Below are positions 63,083 to 64,000 of a stretch of 64,000 nt of DNA, piece by piece. Every line of letters begins with the position of its first letter. Position 1 is the first letter of the stretch. The notes beneath the pieces were generated by a model. That model saw only the letters and a program-made list of their open reading frames with translations. It had not been told where the DNA came from and did no database searches. The stretch comes from Megalobrama amblycephala. Lineage: Eukaryota; Chordata; Actinopteri; Cypriniformes; Xenocyprididae. The stretch covers positions 18,808,797 to 18,872,796 of the forward strand of contig NC_063058.1 of the NCBI RefSeq assembly GCF_018812025.1, given 5' to 3'. Both the position numbers and the translations under genes were made by a program.

Positions 63083-64000
63083 TTAAAGAAAGTAACTGAA
63101 GGCAATTATATTTTCATTCAGACTTGAAGTTGTTTCAGGGAGTCATTTTAGGCAAAAGTGGTAATGATAAGTGACAGTTTGTCTTTGGGAATGAATTCGC
63201 ACCACATTGTTTTTCACAGACACAAAATACTAAAAAGATGTTATATTTTCATCAGTTCTTTCAAAAATATTGGCAGAGAAAGTTAACATGGAGCCTATTT
63301 TAAACAAAACTCTCCACTGGATATGTTGTTTTAGGGAGGTGTGGGAAATTCTGCCTTATTATTATAAGTTTGGAGGCATGTTGGTAAGGACAATTTCAAA
63401 TTGTGTATAAGCTAACAAGAAGTAGTTTATGTAGTATTTCATGGGACTGTATGAAAATGTTGGCGTATAAATCTATTTTCGTACTTTAGCGTCTTGAGAA
63501 TATGTGGATTTAAGGATTTGATGTGAGAAGATGAGGATTTAGGTTTTGTATTTGCTCTGCTGTATCGTTCTCAGGCTACCTGTGAGGAAGATGGCTGTGG
63601 CTGCCAAAGGCGTTAAACTATTGACTTTAATTGTTTAAGTTATGTTGGTTTATTGAGCTAACATGACTTTAGAGATCCACCACCCAAGATGTGTTTTTCC
63701 CAGATTAACTTTGTAAGCACATTATTGGATCAGGAAATCCTGGGCAGGCTATCTATACGCGTCAGTTTGCTTTTCTTAACAATAACTTCAGCGTGATCAG
63801 ACGTTTCTCTGGTTGCATGCTGGTTGCATTAGCAGTTTTACACATTGAAACCTACCAACGCTGATGGTTAGCTCTCTGTTGTTCGAGGTTACGTGGGCCA
63901 CATGGCTGTAAAAGGTTGTAAAGGGAGAGCTTTCACAGGAGGTGCTTTTCCTCTTCCCGGTCTTTCTCGCTGATTTCTTGTCCCAAATGTGTATTAAACT

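Larger units (their letters stand above)
61831..64000 (+). other. tmtc3 intron after exon 10, partial
   Basis: Two abutting TTAA elements (62193-63082), then about 900 bp with no further TPR exon and nothing recognised. Confidence 0.7.

Overview
The window is vertebrate genomic DNA, almost certainly from a cyprinid-type teleost. Two single-copy vertebrate genes stand head to head, as they do in other vertebrates. cep290 runs on the minus strand: 38 coding exons lie between 285 and 26346, and the C-terminal quarter falls off the left edge. tmtc3 runs on the plus strand: nine coding exons lie between 30277 and 61830, and the rest of the TPR array falls off the right edge. The introns are full of Tc1-like, hAT-like and TTAA-targeting palindromic elements that I associate with carp-like fishes. 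No bacterial, CRISPR or viral gene content was seen.

Layout: 1-26346 is cep290, a compact gene with small exons and introns from 80 bp to about 2 kb. Exon phases join without a break: the 38 segments sum to 5538 nt, or 1846 residues. About 26740-27108 is a short divergent promoter. It has an X-box-like site and a YY1 site on the cep290 strand and an ETS site on the tmtc3 strand. A putative non-coding first exon of tmtc3 ends at 27108, and its start codon lies in the next exon at 30277. From there tmtc3 has small exons separated by introns of up to 9.6 kb, most of whose bulk is mobile elements.

Functionally the genes are neighbours rather than partners. CEP290 is a coiled-coil scaffold of the ciliary transition zone and centriolar satellites. 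TMTC3 is an ER multi-pass protein with luminal TPRs, of the TMTC family that O-mannosylates cadherins. Both cause human neurodevelopmental disease when lost.

The most informative non-genic content is a set of dated insertions. A TTAA-site element (48835-50393) sits in one arm of a palindrome whose other arm still holds the empty site (50864). hAT elements have exact 8-bp target duplications and are nested inside other elements (24021-24362, 41150-41925, 43467-43800). A 1.2-kb hAT-type element (52316-53515) carries a cluster of housekeeping-promoter motifs. I found no convincing new enzymatic or defence system.
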